Assembly: GCA_001653155.1 (NCBI GenBank) | Contig: BDEJ01000034.1 | Coordinates: 1 to 52,513 of the forward strand | Reading direction: 5' to 3' | Length of the DNA: 52,513 nucleotides | DNA from: Porphyromonadaceae bacterium H1 | Lineage (GTDB): Bacteria > Bacteroidota > Bacteroidia > Bacteroidales > Paludibacteraceae | Shown: positions 1-8,518 of the stretch, in pieces | How the letters are laid out: each line of letters begins with the position of its first letter | Position numbering within the stretch: position 1 is the stretch's first letter | Program-made: the position numbers and the translations under genes | The notes under the pieces: model-generated | Told to the model about the DNA's origin: nothing | The model's database searches: none | What the model saw: only the letters and a program-made list of their open reading frames with translations

Positions 1-6
1 CTTCCC

Positions 7-44
7 AAAAAATGTACAATTTGTTTTCAAAAGTTGTACATTTT
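7..44. repeat. Inverted repeat at the left edge
   Basis: An 11-bp perfect inverted repeat, AAAATGTACAA at 9-19 and TTGTACATTTT at 34-44, is separated by 14 bp. It lies in a non-coding stretch about 70 bp left of a minus-strand promoter-like box. It could be the terminator or the operator of a gene beyond the left edge; the sequence alone does not decide this. Confidence 0.5.
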
Positions 45-114
45 GTTTTGCCGATTATAATATTTTATGTTTCTGAATTTGTCTTGTCTTTTTAGGGTTA
101 TCTTGTCCCGGATG

Positions 115-122
115 CAAAAATA
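115..122 (-). promoter_or_regulatory. Possible promoter for a gene left of the window
   Basis: Read on the minus strand the bases give TATTTTTG, matching the Bacteroidota -7 box TAnnTTTG. No good -33 TTTG is visible at the usual distance, so the call rests on one element. It would make this region a divergent promoter shared with prmA. Confidence 0.35.
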
Positions 123-163
123 CAACAATTATGCCTTTCGCTTTTGCCTTGTATGGTTTTTTG

Positions 164-195
164 TTTGTTGCGAAATAAATAAAGAACTATTTTTG
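164..195 (+). promoter_or_regulatory. Promoter of prmA
   Basis: TTTG at 164-167 and TATTTTTG at 188-195 are separated by 20 bp, close to the Bacteroidota primary sigma factor consensus. Transcription would begin about 70 bp before the prmA start. Confidence 0.6.
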
Positions 196-273
196 CATCT
201 TGCAACTTTTATCTGTAAAGACGCATTTTGAGCCTTAAATGTTGCAGGTATGAGTTTAAATTTTATATATTTT

Positions 274-1110
274 ATGGAATATTTTGAAGTTGAGTTTTCT
301 TTTGATGCCGAGGAATATGTTTCGGATCTGCTTTCGGTTGCTTTAGGGACAATAGGATTTGAGAGCTTCGTGTCGTCCGAAGGAGGCTTGAAGGCTTACA
401 TACCGTCTGACGCATACAGCGAATCCGAGCTGGGGAAGCTTCTGGCCGATTTTGAGTACGCTCGCATTTGTTGCGAGAAAGTGACAAAAATAGATTCGAA
501 AAACTGGAATGAGGAATGGGAGAAAAATTACTTTCAACCCATTGTTGTAGGGAATTCTTGTGTTATACACAGCTCTTTTCATACCAATATTCCGAGTTTG
601 CGTTACGACATTGTGATTGACCCGAAGATGGCTTTCGGGACGGGGCATCACGAGACTACGCGTTTGATGATCGAGCAATTGCTGAAAGCCGACTTGGAAG
701 ATAAAACCCTCCTTGATATGGGCTGTGGCACAGCTGTTTTGGCCATTTTAGCTATGATGCGAGGCGCTCGAAAGGCGCTCGCCGTCGATATTGACGATTG
801 GTGTGTCCGAAATGCGGAAGAAAATATTGCTCTCAATAAAGTTAAAAATATCGAAGTCGTTTTAGGAGGAGCCGAAAAACTTTCGGGCAGACATTTTGAC
901 ATCATTCTTGCCAACATCAACAGGAACATCCTGCTGAATGATATGAAATGCTATGCTGCCTGTCTGAAAGCAGGAGCTGAACTGTATATCAGCGGTTTTT
1001 ACGAGGAGGATCTTCCTGTATTGACGGAAGAAGCTGCAAGTAACGGTCTGCTCTTTGTCGGGTCGGACTCGAATAATCACTGGACAGTTGCGAAGTACGT
1101 AAAATTATAA
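274..1110 (+). CDS. prmA: Ribosomal protein L11 methyltransferase PrmA
   Basis: SAM-dependent methyltransferase that modifies ribosomal protein L11 in the cytoplasm. The sequence shows the family's DPKMAFGTGHHETT segment, the SAM-binding glycine motif LLDMGCGTAVLA and the later LANINRNIL motif. An upstream in-frame ATG at 250 exists, but the N-terminus MEYFEVEF beginning at 274 fits the family better and gives 279 residues. The gene is preceded by its own promoter and followed by ftsK about 120 bp downstream, which has a separate -7 box, so the two are probably transcribed independently. Identity is clear; only the start is a choice. Confidence 0.93.
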   Translation: MEYFEVEFSFDAEEYVSDLLSVALGTIGFESFVSSEGGLKAYIPSDAYSESELGKLLADFEYARICCEKVTKIDSKNWNEEWEKNYFQPIVVGNSCVIHSSFHTNIPSLRYDIVIDPKMAFGTGHHETTRLMIEQLLKADLEDKTLLDMGCGTAVLAILAMMRGARKALAVDIDDWCVRNAEENIALNKVKNIEVVLGGAEKLSGRHFDIILANINRNILLNDMKCYAACLKAGAELYISGFYEEDLPVLTEEAASNGLLFVGSDSNNHWTVAKYVKL

Positions 1111-1172
1111 GAACTCCGTTCGGATTAGTCCGAAAAAATGTGAAAAACCTCTCAAGACGCATTGGTTTTTGT

Positions 1173-1180
1173 TATTTTTG
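1173..1180 (+). promoter_or_regulatory. -7 box upstream of ftsK
   Basis: TATTTTTG matches the Bacteroidota -7 element and sits about 50 bp before the ftsK start. The -33 TTTG is not recognisable at the expected distance. Confidence 0.4.
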
Positions 1181-1228
1181 CGTCTTCAATTTAACGAATT
1201 TAAGCTCACATAAGGAAGGTATTTTTGA

Positions 1229-3697
1229 ATGGCTCCACGGAAACCGATAAAAAAAACTGCTACGCAGGATTTCAGAACCAAGAAACAGCAGGAAGGGAAA
1301 AACGATGGATTTTTTACAAAGTCGAAACGTTTTCTGATCGATGAGCGCACCCGTTTTATTGCGGCTATGTTCATTGCTTTTGCTGTTGTTTATTTTGCTT
1401 TTGCCTTTCTTTCTTACTTCTTCACAGGAGCCGCCGACCAAAGCAAGCTCGATTTGCCGTTGCGGGAACTTCTGGGGGCTCGTTCGGGGATACAGAATTG
1501 GACTTCGGTTGTGGGGGCCTATGTGGCCGAAGCAATAATAGGAGGCGGTTTTGGACTTTCGTCCTTTGCCATATTGTTCTTCCTGGCTTTCGTCCCTTTT
1601 CGCTTGATGCGAAAGGAGTTGCCGGTATCCATGTGGAAGGTTTTTTTCTGCGCTGCCTTTTGGTTGATTTGGCTGTCCGTTTTTTTGTCTTTTACGACGG
1701 CTCCGCTGCTGGAAAATAAACTCTTCTTCTCTTTGGGAGGCGAGCACGGCGACTTTGTCAGCGACTGGCTTGTTTCTTTCATAGGGCTTCCCGGTACTTT
1801 GTTATTGCTTCTGGGAACTTTGTTGCTCTTTGCCATTCTGTCGTCGAAGAAAACCATACCTTTTCTCCGGGCTGTGTTTGCAAAGCTCAAGAGGAAGAAC
1901 AAATCCGAAGCTTTGTTGGTGGATTGGGAGAAAGAATATGGAAGTCAAGACGAAGAGGACGAAGCTTCTGTGGCAGTCGGGACGGAAATTGTTCCCGAAG
2001 ACTGGATTGTAGCCCGGTCTTACGATGAGGCTGTGGATTTGCCCGCCGGTGATGCGGGGGATATATCTTTTGAGGTACAGGCCTCTGATGCCGGCCAGCT
2101 TCAGCCTGAAACTTCGAAGGAAACACCCGATATGGAAGTAGAGGTCTTCGAAGAAGAAGATCCTTACTACAACCTCGAAAAATTGGGGCGTTACGATCCG
2201 ACCTTGGATTTGTCCTCGTATAAATTTCCGGTATTCGATTTGCTGAAGGTCTATAGTTCCGACCGGGATACCCATATCGATATGGCGGAACAAAATGCCA
2301 ACAAAAACCGTATTATAACTACCCTGCAAAATTACGGCATCGAAATTGAATCGATAAAAGCTACCGTAGGTCCTACCATAACTCTTTACGAGATTGTGCC
2401 CAAGGCAGGCGTACGCATTTCCAAGATACGAAATCTGGAATACGACATCATGCTCAGTCTCGCAGCAACGGGAATCCGGATTATTGCCCCCATTCCGGGC
2501 AAGGGTACTATCGGTATCGAGGTGCCCAACAGCGACCCTCAAGTGGTTTCGATGCACTCGGTTATTTCGTCCAAGAAATTTCAGGAATCGAAACTCGATT
2601 TGCCCGTTGCCTTCGGACGTACTATTACCAACGAAGTGTTTATGATCGACTTGGCAAAGATGCCGCACTTGCTGGTGGCCGGAGCTACCGGACAAGGGAA
2701 GTCCGTCGGTTTGAACGCCATCATCACCTCCCTGCTTTACAAAAAGCATCCTTCGGAGCTGAAGCTCGTCCTCGTAGATCCTAAGAAGGTGGAGTTCAAT
2801 ATCTACGGCGATATTGAGAAACATTTCCTGGCGAAGCTCCCGGATGGAGAAGACGCCATTATTACCGATACGAGCAAGGTGGTAGAGACACTCAATTCGC
2901 TGTGCAAGGAGATGGACGACCGCTACGACCTCTTGAAAAAAGCCCATACCCGCAATATTAAAGAATACAACGAAAAGTTTTTCAATCGTCAGTTGAATCC
3001 CGAAAAAGGCCATCGTTTTTTACCCTATATCGTGGTGATTGTGGACGAATTCGGCGATTTGATTATGACCGCCGGAAAAGAAGTGGAGATGCCCATTGCA
3101 CGTATTGCCCAATTGGCACGTGCTGTAGGCATACACATGATTATCGCTACACAGCGTCCTTCGGTCAATATTATCACGGGAGTTATCAAAGCGAACTTCC
3201 CGGCGCGGGTGGCTTTCCGGGTTTCGTCGATGATCGACTCGCGTACTATTCTGGATGCTCCGGGCGCCAATCAGCTGGTAGGACGTGGCGATATGCTCTT
3301 CTCGCAGGGGAACGACCTGATTCGTGTGCAGTGTGCCTTTGTGGACACACCTGAGGTAGAACGTATTGTTCACTACATCAGCGGCCAACAGGGATATCCT
3401 ACGGCTTTTTACCTGCCCGAGTACGTTGGTGGCGAAGGCGAAGGTATCGATGCCGCTTCGGTGGATTTAAGCAAGCGCGACCCCATGTTCGAAGAAGCAG
3501 CGCGACTGATTGTCGCCAACCAGCAAGGATCGACTTCGCTCATACAACGCAAGTTCTCTATCGGATATAACCGTGCCGGACGTCTGATGGACCAGCTCGA
3601 AGTAGCCGGAATCGTAGGTCCCGCGCAAGGCAGCAAAGCCCGCGATGTGTATGTGATCGACGATTATCACCTCGAACAGATTTTAAAAAACCTATAA
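1229..3697 (+). CDS. ftsK: DNA translocase FtsK
   Basis: Septal DNA pump that moves chromosome ends out of the closing septum and coordinates dimer resolution at dif. Residues about 43-65, 95-124, 136-156 and 180-206 form four membrane segments. They are followed by an acidic linker (about 210-330) and the motor domain with Walker A GATGQGKS at 485-492 and Walker B VVIVDEFGD around 602-610. A C-terminal winged-helix gamma domain, the part that reads orientation sequences, covers about residues 755-822 (GSTSLIQRKFSIGYNRAGRL). At 822 residues it is a normal Bacteroidota FtsK, with a linker much shorter than in E. coli. A LolA-like gene follows after 14 bp and is probably co-transcribed. Confidence 0.96.
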   Translation: MAPRKPIKKTATQDFRTKKQQEGKNDGFFTKSKRFLIDERTRFIAAMFIAFAVVYFAFAFLSYFFTGAADQSKLDLPLRELLGARSGIQNWTSVVGAYVAEAIIGGGFGLSSFAILFFLAFVPFRLMRKELPVSMWKVFFCAAFWLIWLSVFLSFTTAPLLENKLFFSLGGEHGDFVSDWLVSFIGLPGTLLLLLGTLLLFAILSSKKTIPFLRAVFAKLKRKNKSEALLVDWEKEYGSQDEEDEASVAVGTEIVPEDWIVARSYDEAVDLPAGDAGDISFEVQASDAGQLQPETSKETPDMEVEVFEEEDPYYNLEKLGRYDPTLDLSSYKFPVFDLLKVYSSDRDTHIDMAEQNANKNRIITTLQNYGIEIESIKATVGPTITLYEIVPKAGVRISKIRNLEYDIMLSLAATGIRIIAPIPGKGTIGIEVPNSDPQVVSMHSVISSKKFQESKLDLPVAFGRTITNEVFMIDLAKMPHLLVAGATGQGKSVGLNAIITSLLYKKHPSELKLVLVDPKKVEFNIYGDIEKHFLAKLPDGEDAIITDTSKVVETLNSLCKEMDDRYDLLKKAHTRNIKEYNEKFFNRQLNPEKGHRFLPYIVVIVDEFGDLIMTAGKEVEMPIARIAQLARAVGIHMIIATQRPSVNIITGVIKANFPARVAFRVSSMIDSRTILDAPGANQLVGRGDMLFSQGNDLIRVQCAFVDTPEVERIVHYISGQQGYPTAFYLPEYVGGEGEGIDAASVDLSKRDPMFEEAARLIVANQQGSTSLIQRKFSIGYNRAGRLMDQLEVAGIVGPAQGSKARDVYVIDDYHLEQILKNL

Positions 3698-3711
3698 AAT
3701 TACATTTAGAT

Positions 3712-4353
3712 ATGAAACGCTTCCTGTTTTTCACCCTGCTCCTGTGTTTGTCGGGAGTTATTCTATCGGCTCAAAACAACTCGAAACAAGCCGAGAGCCT
3801 GGTCGATAAATTCTTGTTGATGCTAAAAAATAATGCTGTAGAAGCCGATTTTCAGCTTACTATAAGTGAAAAAGCGTCGGGACAGCAAGAAAGCATGCGC
3901 GGAAAGTTTAGCCTCAAAGCCGATAAATTCCGAATGGAAACCGAAGACTTCGTGGTATGTTTCAATGGGAAAACGCAATGGCTCTACATGATCGATAATG
4001 CTGAAATTACCATTACCGAGCCCGACGAAAGCGAGCAGGCGGATATCAATCCGATGGCTATCCTCGACAGTTTTCGTAAGGAGTCGAAAATTCGTTTTGC
4101 TCCCAATCCGCCTGCCGACGGAAATTATCACATCGAGTTGATACCCCGAGACACCCGTTCGGAAATAGCAAGAATCCAACTGCTGTTAAACAAAACGACC
4201 GAAAATCTTGTTTACATAAACCAAGTGAATAAGAAAGGAGGGAGCATGAAGCTTCAGTTGAAAAACTTCCGGAAAAACCGGAATCTCGCCGACCGTTACT
4301 TCGATTTCGACAGCAAACAATACCCCGAAGCTCAGATTAACGACCTGCGATAG
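3712..4353 (+). CDS. LolA-like outer-membrane lipoprotein carrier protein
   Basis: Probable periplasmic carrier that moves lipoproteins between the two membranes. A signal peptide (MKRFLFFTLLLCLSGVILSAQ) precedes about 190 residues of predicted beta structure with the family's middle pattern: KFSLKADKFRMET, then FNGKTQWLYMIDNAEITITEP. The length of 213 residues is typical. It lies 14 bp after ftsK, an ftsK-lolA arrangement also familiar in other bacteria, and 61 bp before trxB. Divergence within LolA-type proteins makes the exact cargo uncertain. Confidence 0.8.
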   Translation: MKRFLFFTLLLCLSGVILSAQNNSKQAESLVDKFLLMLKNNAVEADFQLTISEKASGQQESMRGKFSLKADKFRMETEDFVVCFNGKTQWLYMIDNAEITITEPDESEQADINPMAILDSFRKESKIRFAPNPPADGNYHIELIPRDTRSEIARIQLLLNKTTENLVYINQVNKKGGSMKLQLKNFRKNRNLADRYFDFDSKQYPEAQINDLR

Positions 4354-4414
4354 ACTCCGGAGCCGTCTCTCTTCCGAAAAAAAAAGTATTAACATCAAAA
4401 AAGAGGATAAAAAA

Positions 4415-5353
4415 ATGTCTGAAAAACTTCGTTGCCTCATTGTAGGCTCAGGGCCGGCCGGTTATACGGCTGCCATATACGCATCGCGTGCCAACCTTGC
4501 CCCCGTTCTATATGAAGGTATGCAACCCGGAGGGCAGCTGACCACCACTACCGAAGTCGAGAACTTTCCCGGATATCCCGAAGGGACGACCGGATCTCAG
4601 CTGATGGACGACCTGCGCAAGCAAGCCGAACGCTTCGGAGCCGATATTCGCTTCGGGATGGTTACGGCTGTCGACTGCTCGCAGCGCCCTTATAAAGTTA
4701 CTATCGACGGTGAGACGGAACTGCAAACCGAGACCCTCATCATAGCTACCGGGGCCAGTGCCAAATACCTGGGCTTGCCCGACGAGCAGCGCTACTCCGG
4801 CTCGGGGGTATCGGCCTGCGCAACCTGCGACGGATTTTTTTACCGCAACAAGACGGTAGCTGTAGTAGGAGGGGGCGACACCGCCTGTGAAGAAGCCGGC
4901 TACCTGGCCGGATTGGCTGCTAAGGTCTATCTCATTGTGCGGAAAGACTACTTGCGCGCATCCCGCATCATGCAAGAGCGCGTTTTGCAGAATCCCAAAA
5001 TCGAAGTTCTTTTCGAGCACGAGACGATCGGACTAACGGGCGAAGCTGTGGTACAGGGGGCCGACCTCGTGAAGCGTCGTGGAAAAGCCGACGAGGAAAA
5101 AGTGCATATCGATATCGATGGTTTCTTTTTGGCTATCGGGCACAAACCCAATTCGGACATCTTCAAACCCTGGGTCGAAACCGACGAAGTGGGTTACATC
5201 AAAACGCAGCCCGGAAGTCCCCGTACGAAGCTGCCCGGTGTTTTTGCTGCCGGCGATGTGGCCGACCCGCACTACCGTCAGGCCATTACCGCCGCAGCCA
5301 GCGGCTGTCAGGCAGCCATCGAAGCCGAGCGCTACCTCGCTACCCTCGAATAA
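4415..5353 (+). CDS. trxB: Thioredoxin reductase
   Basis: NADPH-dependent flavoprotein that reduces thioredoxin in the cytoplasm. Visible are the FAD dinucleotide motif GSGPAG (residues 11-16), the redox pair CATC (135-138), the NADPH motif GGGDTACEEA and the C-terminal FAD motif GVFAAGDVAD. The length of 312 residues is standard. The start has a good AAGAGG ribosome-binding site. The TAA stop at 5351-5353 is followed at once by a strong terminator. Unusually, the reading frame stays open beyond that stop, through the terminator and the whole 21-bp repeat array, to 5737 (see findings). Confidence 0.96.
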   Translation: MSEKLRCLIVGSGPAGYTAAIYASRANLAPVLYEGMQPGGQLTTTTEVENFPGYPEGTTGSQLMDDLRKQAERFGADIRFGMVTAVDCSQRPYKVTIDGETELQTETLIIATGASAKYLGLPDEQRYSGSGVSACATCDGFFYRNKTVAVVGGGDTACEEAGYLAGLAAKVYLIVRKDYLRASRIMQERVLQNPKIEVLFEHETIGLTGEAVVQGADLVKRRGKADEEKVHIDIDGFFLAIGHKPNSDIFKPWVETDEVGYIKTQPGSPRTKLPGVFAAGDVADPHYRQAITAAASGCQAAIEAERYLATLE

Positions 5354-5361
5354 AAAATAAA

Positions 5362-5385
5362 AACCCCGCCGGAGCGGGGTTTTTT
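5362..5385 (+). terminator. Rho-independent terminator of trxB
   Basis: The stem ACCCCGC / GCGGGGT (5363-5369 with 5374-5380) has a CGGA loop and is followed by five more T residues (5381-5385). It begins 9 bp after the trxB stop, so the repeat array beyond should be transcribed only at low level from trxB. Confidence 0.9.
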
Positions 5386-5402
5386 CTTGAATACCGCTCG
5401 AC

Positions 5403-5696
5403 TTCAACGAGGACAACGACGGCCTCAACGAGGACAACGACGGCTTCAACGAGGACAACGACGGCTTCAACGAGGACAACGACGGCCTCAACGAGGACAA
5501 CGACGACCTCAACGAGGACAACGACGGCCTCAACGAGGACAACGACGACCTCAACGAGGACAACGGCGACTTCAACGAGGACAACGACGGCCTCAACGAG
5601 GACAACGACGACCTCAACGAGGACAACGGCGACCTCAACGAGGACAACGGCGACCTCAGCGAGGACAACGGCGACCTCAATGGGGAGAACGATGCG
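5403..5696. repeat. 21-bp tandem repeat array (minisatellite), 14 copies
   Basis: Fourteen head-to-tail 21-bp units share the core TCAACGAGGACAACG. Units 1-12 differ only at three positions: base 1 (T or C), base 17 (A or G) and base 20 (G or A). Unit 13 adds one change at base 5, and unit 14 is strongly diverged. Because 21 is a multiple of three, several frames stay open. The plus frame starting at TTG 5387 encodes QRGQRR(P/L) thirteen times without a change in QRGQRR; another encodes LNEDNDG-like units, and the minus strand encodes VVVLVEA-like and SSLRS-like units. The top strand has only one or two T per unit. The array lies between the trxB terminator and the gyrA promoter. Rare-looking CGA/CGG arginine codons argue against efficient translation. 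Confidence 0.97.
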
Positions 5697-5826
5697 CTTG
5701 CGTGGAAGGGCTGAAGAGGAGTGGTTCGATTTCGTAAAATTCCCGGAACCAGCTCCCGCCCTTGAATCGGGAGGCGATTCGAAACTACTTGGGGGAGATT
5801 GATGCTGTTTTTTGAGCGCAAGTTTG

Positions 5827-5834
5827 TATGTTTG
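5827..5834 (+). promoter_or_regulatory. -7 box upstream of gyrA
   Basis: TATGTTTG matches the Bacteroidota -7 element TAnnTTTG. A TTTG at the usual 19-bp distance is missing. Transcription would start near 5841, inside the inverted repeat at 5837-5865. Confidence 0.45.
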
Positions 5835-5836
5835 GT

Positions 5837-5865
5837 AAAAAAGCAGTACTTTAGTACGCTTTTTT
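5837..5865 (+). promoter_or_regulatory. Inverted repeat at the gyrA transcript start
   Basis: AAAAAAGC-A-GTACT pairs with AGTAC-GCTTTTTT, with one bulged A and a two-base loop. It directly follows the -7 box and ends about 28 bp before the gyrA start. It could be a 5' stabilising hairpin, an operator, or a minor terminator for transcripts from the repeat array. Confidence 0.5.
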
Positions 5866-5893
5866 GAAAAAGACATAACCTAAGAATAATTAG

Positions 5894-8464
5894 ATGAGCG
5901 AACAAAGCAGAATAATCAAAGTAAATATCGACGAAGAAATGAAATCTTCGTACATCGACTATTCCATGTCGGTGATTGTTTCGCGGGCTTTGCCCGATGT
6001 ACGGGACGGATTTAAACCGGTACACCGCCGCGTGCTCTTCGGGATGAACGAGCTGGGCAACAATTCGGATAAACCTTACAAGAAATCAGCCAGAATCGTC
6101 GGTGAAGTTATGGGTAAATACCACCCGCACGGCGATTCTTCAATATACGGAACGCTGGTACGTCTGGCCCAACCTTGGGCTATGCGCTATCCCTTGGTGG
6201 ACGGGCAGGGTAACTACGGTTCGGTGGACGGCGACAGCCCTGCCGCCATGCGTTATACCGAAGCACGGCTCCGCCGCTTGGCCGAAGAAATGCTGGTGGA
6301 TATCAATAAGGATACGGTTGATTTTCAGTTGAACTTTGACGATACGCTGAAAGAACCCGTTGTACTGCCTACTCGCATTCCCAACTTATTGGTGAACGGA
6401 GCTTCCGGTATTGCCGTGGGTATGGCTACCAATATGGCCCCCCACAACCTTTCCGACACCGTCGATGCTATTGTAGCCTACATCGACAACAGGGAGGTAG
6501 ATACCGAGACTTTGATCAAGCTCATCAAAGCACCCGATTTCCCTACCGGAGGTTCCATATACGGCTATGCCGGTGTGAAGGAAGCCTACGAGACCGGTCG
6601 CGGACGGGTGGTGATTCGTTCGAAGGTAGAAATCGAAGTGGACGAAAAAAACGGTCGCGAGCGCATCGTGGTAAACGAAATCCCCTACCAAATTAACAAA
6701 CTGGAGCTGATAAAATCCATTGTAGCTTTGGTGGAGGACAAGCGTATCGAAGGCATTGCCCACATCAACGACGAATCCGACCGAGAGGGTATGCGCATCG
6801 TTATCGACATCAAACGCGACGCAAATTCCAACGTGGTGCTCAATAAACTTTTCAAGTTTACGGCCCTGCAATCCTCTTTCAGCATCAACAATATCGCCCT
6901 CGTAAACGGACGTCCGCGCTTGCTGAATCTCCGGGAACTGATACATTACTTTGTGGAACACCGCCACGAGGTAGTCGTTCGGCGTACGACTTTCGAACTG
7001 GCCGAAGCCGAAAAGCGTGCTCACCTGCTCGAAGGCTTTATGATTATCCTTGACAATCTGGATGAAGCCATTCGCATCATTCGTGCTTCGAAAACGCCCG
7101 ATGAAGCCCGTAGCGCTCTGATGGAAGCTTTCGGCCTGTCCGAGATACAGGCTCGCGCCGTGGTCGAAATGCGTCTGCGTCAACTCACCGGCATGGAACA
7201 GGAGAAACTGCGTGCCGAATATGCCGAGGTATTGGCCCTCATCGAACATTTGAAAGACGTACTTGCCCGTGTGGAACTTCGTATGCAAATCATCAAAGAC
7301 GAATTGCTCGAAGTAAAAGAAAAATACGGTGACACCCGCCGTACGGAAATCGTGTACGCCTCCGAAGAGTTTAATCCGGAGGACTTTTATGCTGACGACG
7401 AAATGATCATTACCATTTCGCACCTCGGATACATCAAGCGTACTCCGCTTACCGAATTTCGCGCACAAGGCCGTGGAGGAGTAGGGTCTCGGGGAGGCGA
7501 TACGCGCGACGAAGACTTTATCGAATACATCTATCCCGCCTCGATGCACAACACGATGCTCTTCTTTACCCAAAAAGGCCGTTGTTACTGGTTGAAGGTT
7601 TATGAAATACCCGAAGGAAGCAAGACCTCCAAAGGAAGAGCCATCCAAAATATGCTCAATATCGACTCCGACGACAAGGTAAACGCCTTTATCCGGGTAA
7701 AAGGCTTGCAGGATCCCAACTACATCAACAACCACTATATCGTATTCTGTACCAAGAACGGTATCATCAAGAAAACTTCCCTTGAGGCTTACTCGCGTCC
7801 CCGTCAGAACGGTGTTAACGCTATTACCATTCGTGAGGACGACAGCGTTATACAGGTACGGCTCACCGACGGTGATTCCGACATCGTTATCGCGAACCGT
7901 AACGGTCGTGCCATCCGTTTCCACGAGAGCAAGGTACGCCCGATGGGCCGAACAGCTACCGGAGTACGTGCCATGACCCTCGACGAAGACGGACAGGACG
8001 AAGCTGTAGGCATGATTTGTGTTGGTAAAGATTCTCCGGAGACCGTTATGGTGGTTTCCCAACAAGGATACGGAAAACGTACCTGGCTCGACGAAACAGA
8101 CGAAAACGGAGAAAAAATCCTCGACGAAAACGGAGAGGTTGTTCCGGTCTATCGCATCACCAACCGCGGAGGAAAGGGTGTGAAAACCATGAATATTACC
8201 GAAAAAACAGGTAAGCTGGTATCCATCAAGAGCGTAACGGACGACAACGATTTGATGATTATCAACAAATCGGGTATCGCCATTCGTTTGAAAGTAGCCG
8301 ATATCCGTGTGATGGGACGCGCCACGCAGGGGGTACGCCTGATTAATCTGGGAAAACGCAACGATGAGATAGCTTCGGTATGTAAGGTGATCTCCGAAAC
8401 GGAGGAAGAGCTGCCGGAAGCTAACGATACCGAAACCAAAGGCGAAGAAAGTGTCGAGCAGTAG
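5894..8464 (+). CDS. gyrA: DNA gyrase subunit A
   Basis: Breakage-reunion subunit of gyrase, which introduces negative supercoils. The catalytic tyrosine is Tyr121 in AAMRYTEARL, after the quinolone-pocket segment YHPHGDSSIYG where the key serine (Ser82) is retained and position 86 is Gly. The C-terminal pinwheel carries QGRGGVG in its first blade, a variant of the GyrA box QRRGGKG, and a second related NRGGKG further on. These features favour GyrA over ParC. An acidic tail (EETEEELPEANDTETKGEESVEQ-like) ends the 856-residue protein. A TPR-protein gene follows after 54 bp, a neighbour also recalled from P. gingivalis. Confidence 0.95.
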   Translation: MSEQSRIIKVNIDEEMKSSYIDYSMSVIVSRALPDVRDGFKPVHRRVLFGMNELGNNSDKPYKKSARIVGEVMGKYHPHGDSSIYGTLVRLAQPWAMRYPLVDGQGNYGSVDGDSPAAMRYTEARLRRLAEEMLVDINKDTVDFQLNFDDTLKEPVVLPTRIPNLLVNGASGIAVGMATNMAPHNLSDTVDAIVAYIDNREVDTETLIKLIKAPDFPTGGSIYGYAGVKEAYETGRGRVVIRSKVEIEVDEKNGRERIVVNEIPYQINKLELIKSIVALVEDKRIEGIAHINDESDREGMRIVIDIKRDANSNVVLNKLFKFTALQSSFSINNIALVNGRPRLLNLRELIHYFVEHRHEVVVRRTTFELAEAEKRAHLLEGFMIILDNLDEAIRIIRASKTPDEARSALMEAFGLSEIQARAVVEMRLRQLTGMEQEKLRAEYAEVLALIEHLKDVLARVELRMQIIKDELLEVKEKYGDTRRTEIVYASEEFNPEDFYADDEMIITISHLGYIKRTPLTEFRAQGRGGVGSRGGDTRDEDFIEYIYPASMHNTMLFFTQKGRCYWLKVYEIPEGSKTSKGRAIQNMLNIDSDDKVNAFIRVKGLQDPNYINNHYIVFCTKNGIIKKTSLEAYSRPRQNGVNAITIREDDSVIQVRLTDGDSDIVIANRNGRAIRFHESKVRPMGRTATGVRAMTLDEDGQDEAVGMICVGKDSPETVMVVSQQGYGKRTWLDETDENGEKILDENGEVVPVYRITNRGGKGVKTMNITEKTGKLVSIKSVTDDNDLMIINKSGIAIRLKVADIRVMGRATQGVRLINLGKRNDEIASVCKVISETEEELPEANDTETKGEESVEQ

Positions 8465-8518
8465 AAATCGTTATAAAAAATCAATACTATACTTTTATTC
8501 ACAATAACAAACAGCATT

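Noticed and set aside
5403-5696. Possible CRISPR array
   Set aside because: Units are directly adjacent with no spacers, and the unit is only 21 bp.
5033-6025. 330-codon minus-strand frame with SSLRSPL repeats crossing the minisatellite
   Set aside because: It overlaps the ends of trxB and gyrA in antisense, and the repeat differences change its amino acids; it stays open only because the repeat length is a multiple of three.
6110-6160. Possible quinolone-resistance change in GyrA (Gly at position 86, Asp87 in E. coli)
   Set aside because: The key serine is unchanged and this position varies naturally among Bacteroidota, so Gly is probably the normal residue here.
6386-8065. 559-codon open frame on the minus strand across gyrA
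   Set aside because: It is antisense to a complete, clearly recognised gyrA; its translation resembles no protein and reflects codon bias of the real gene. The long minus frames inside ftsK (1802-3013) and the glycosidase gene (32253-33944) were dropped for the same reason.
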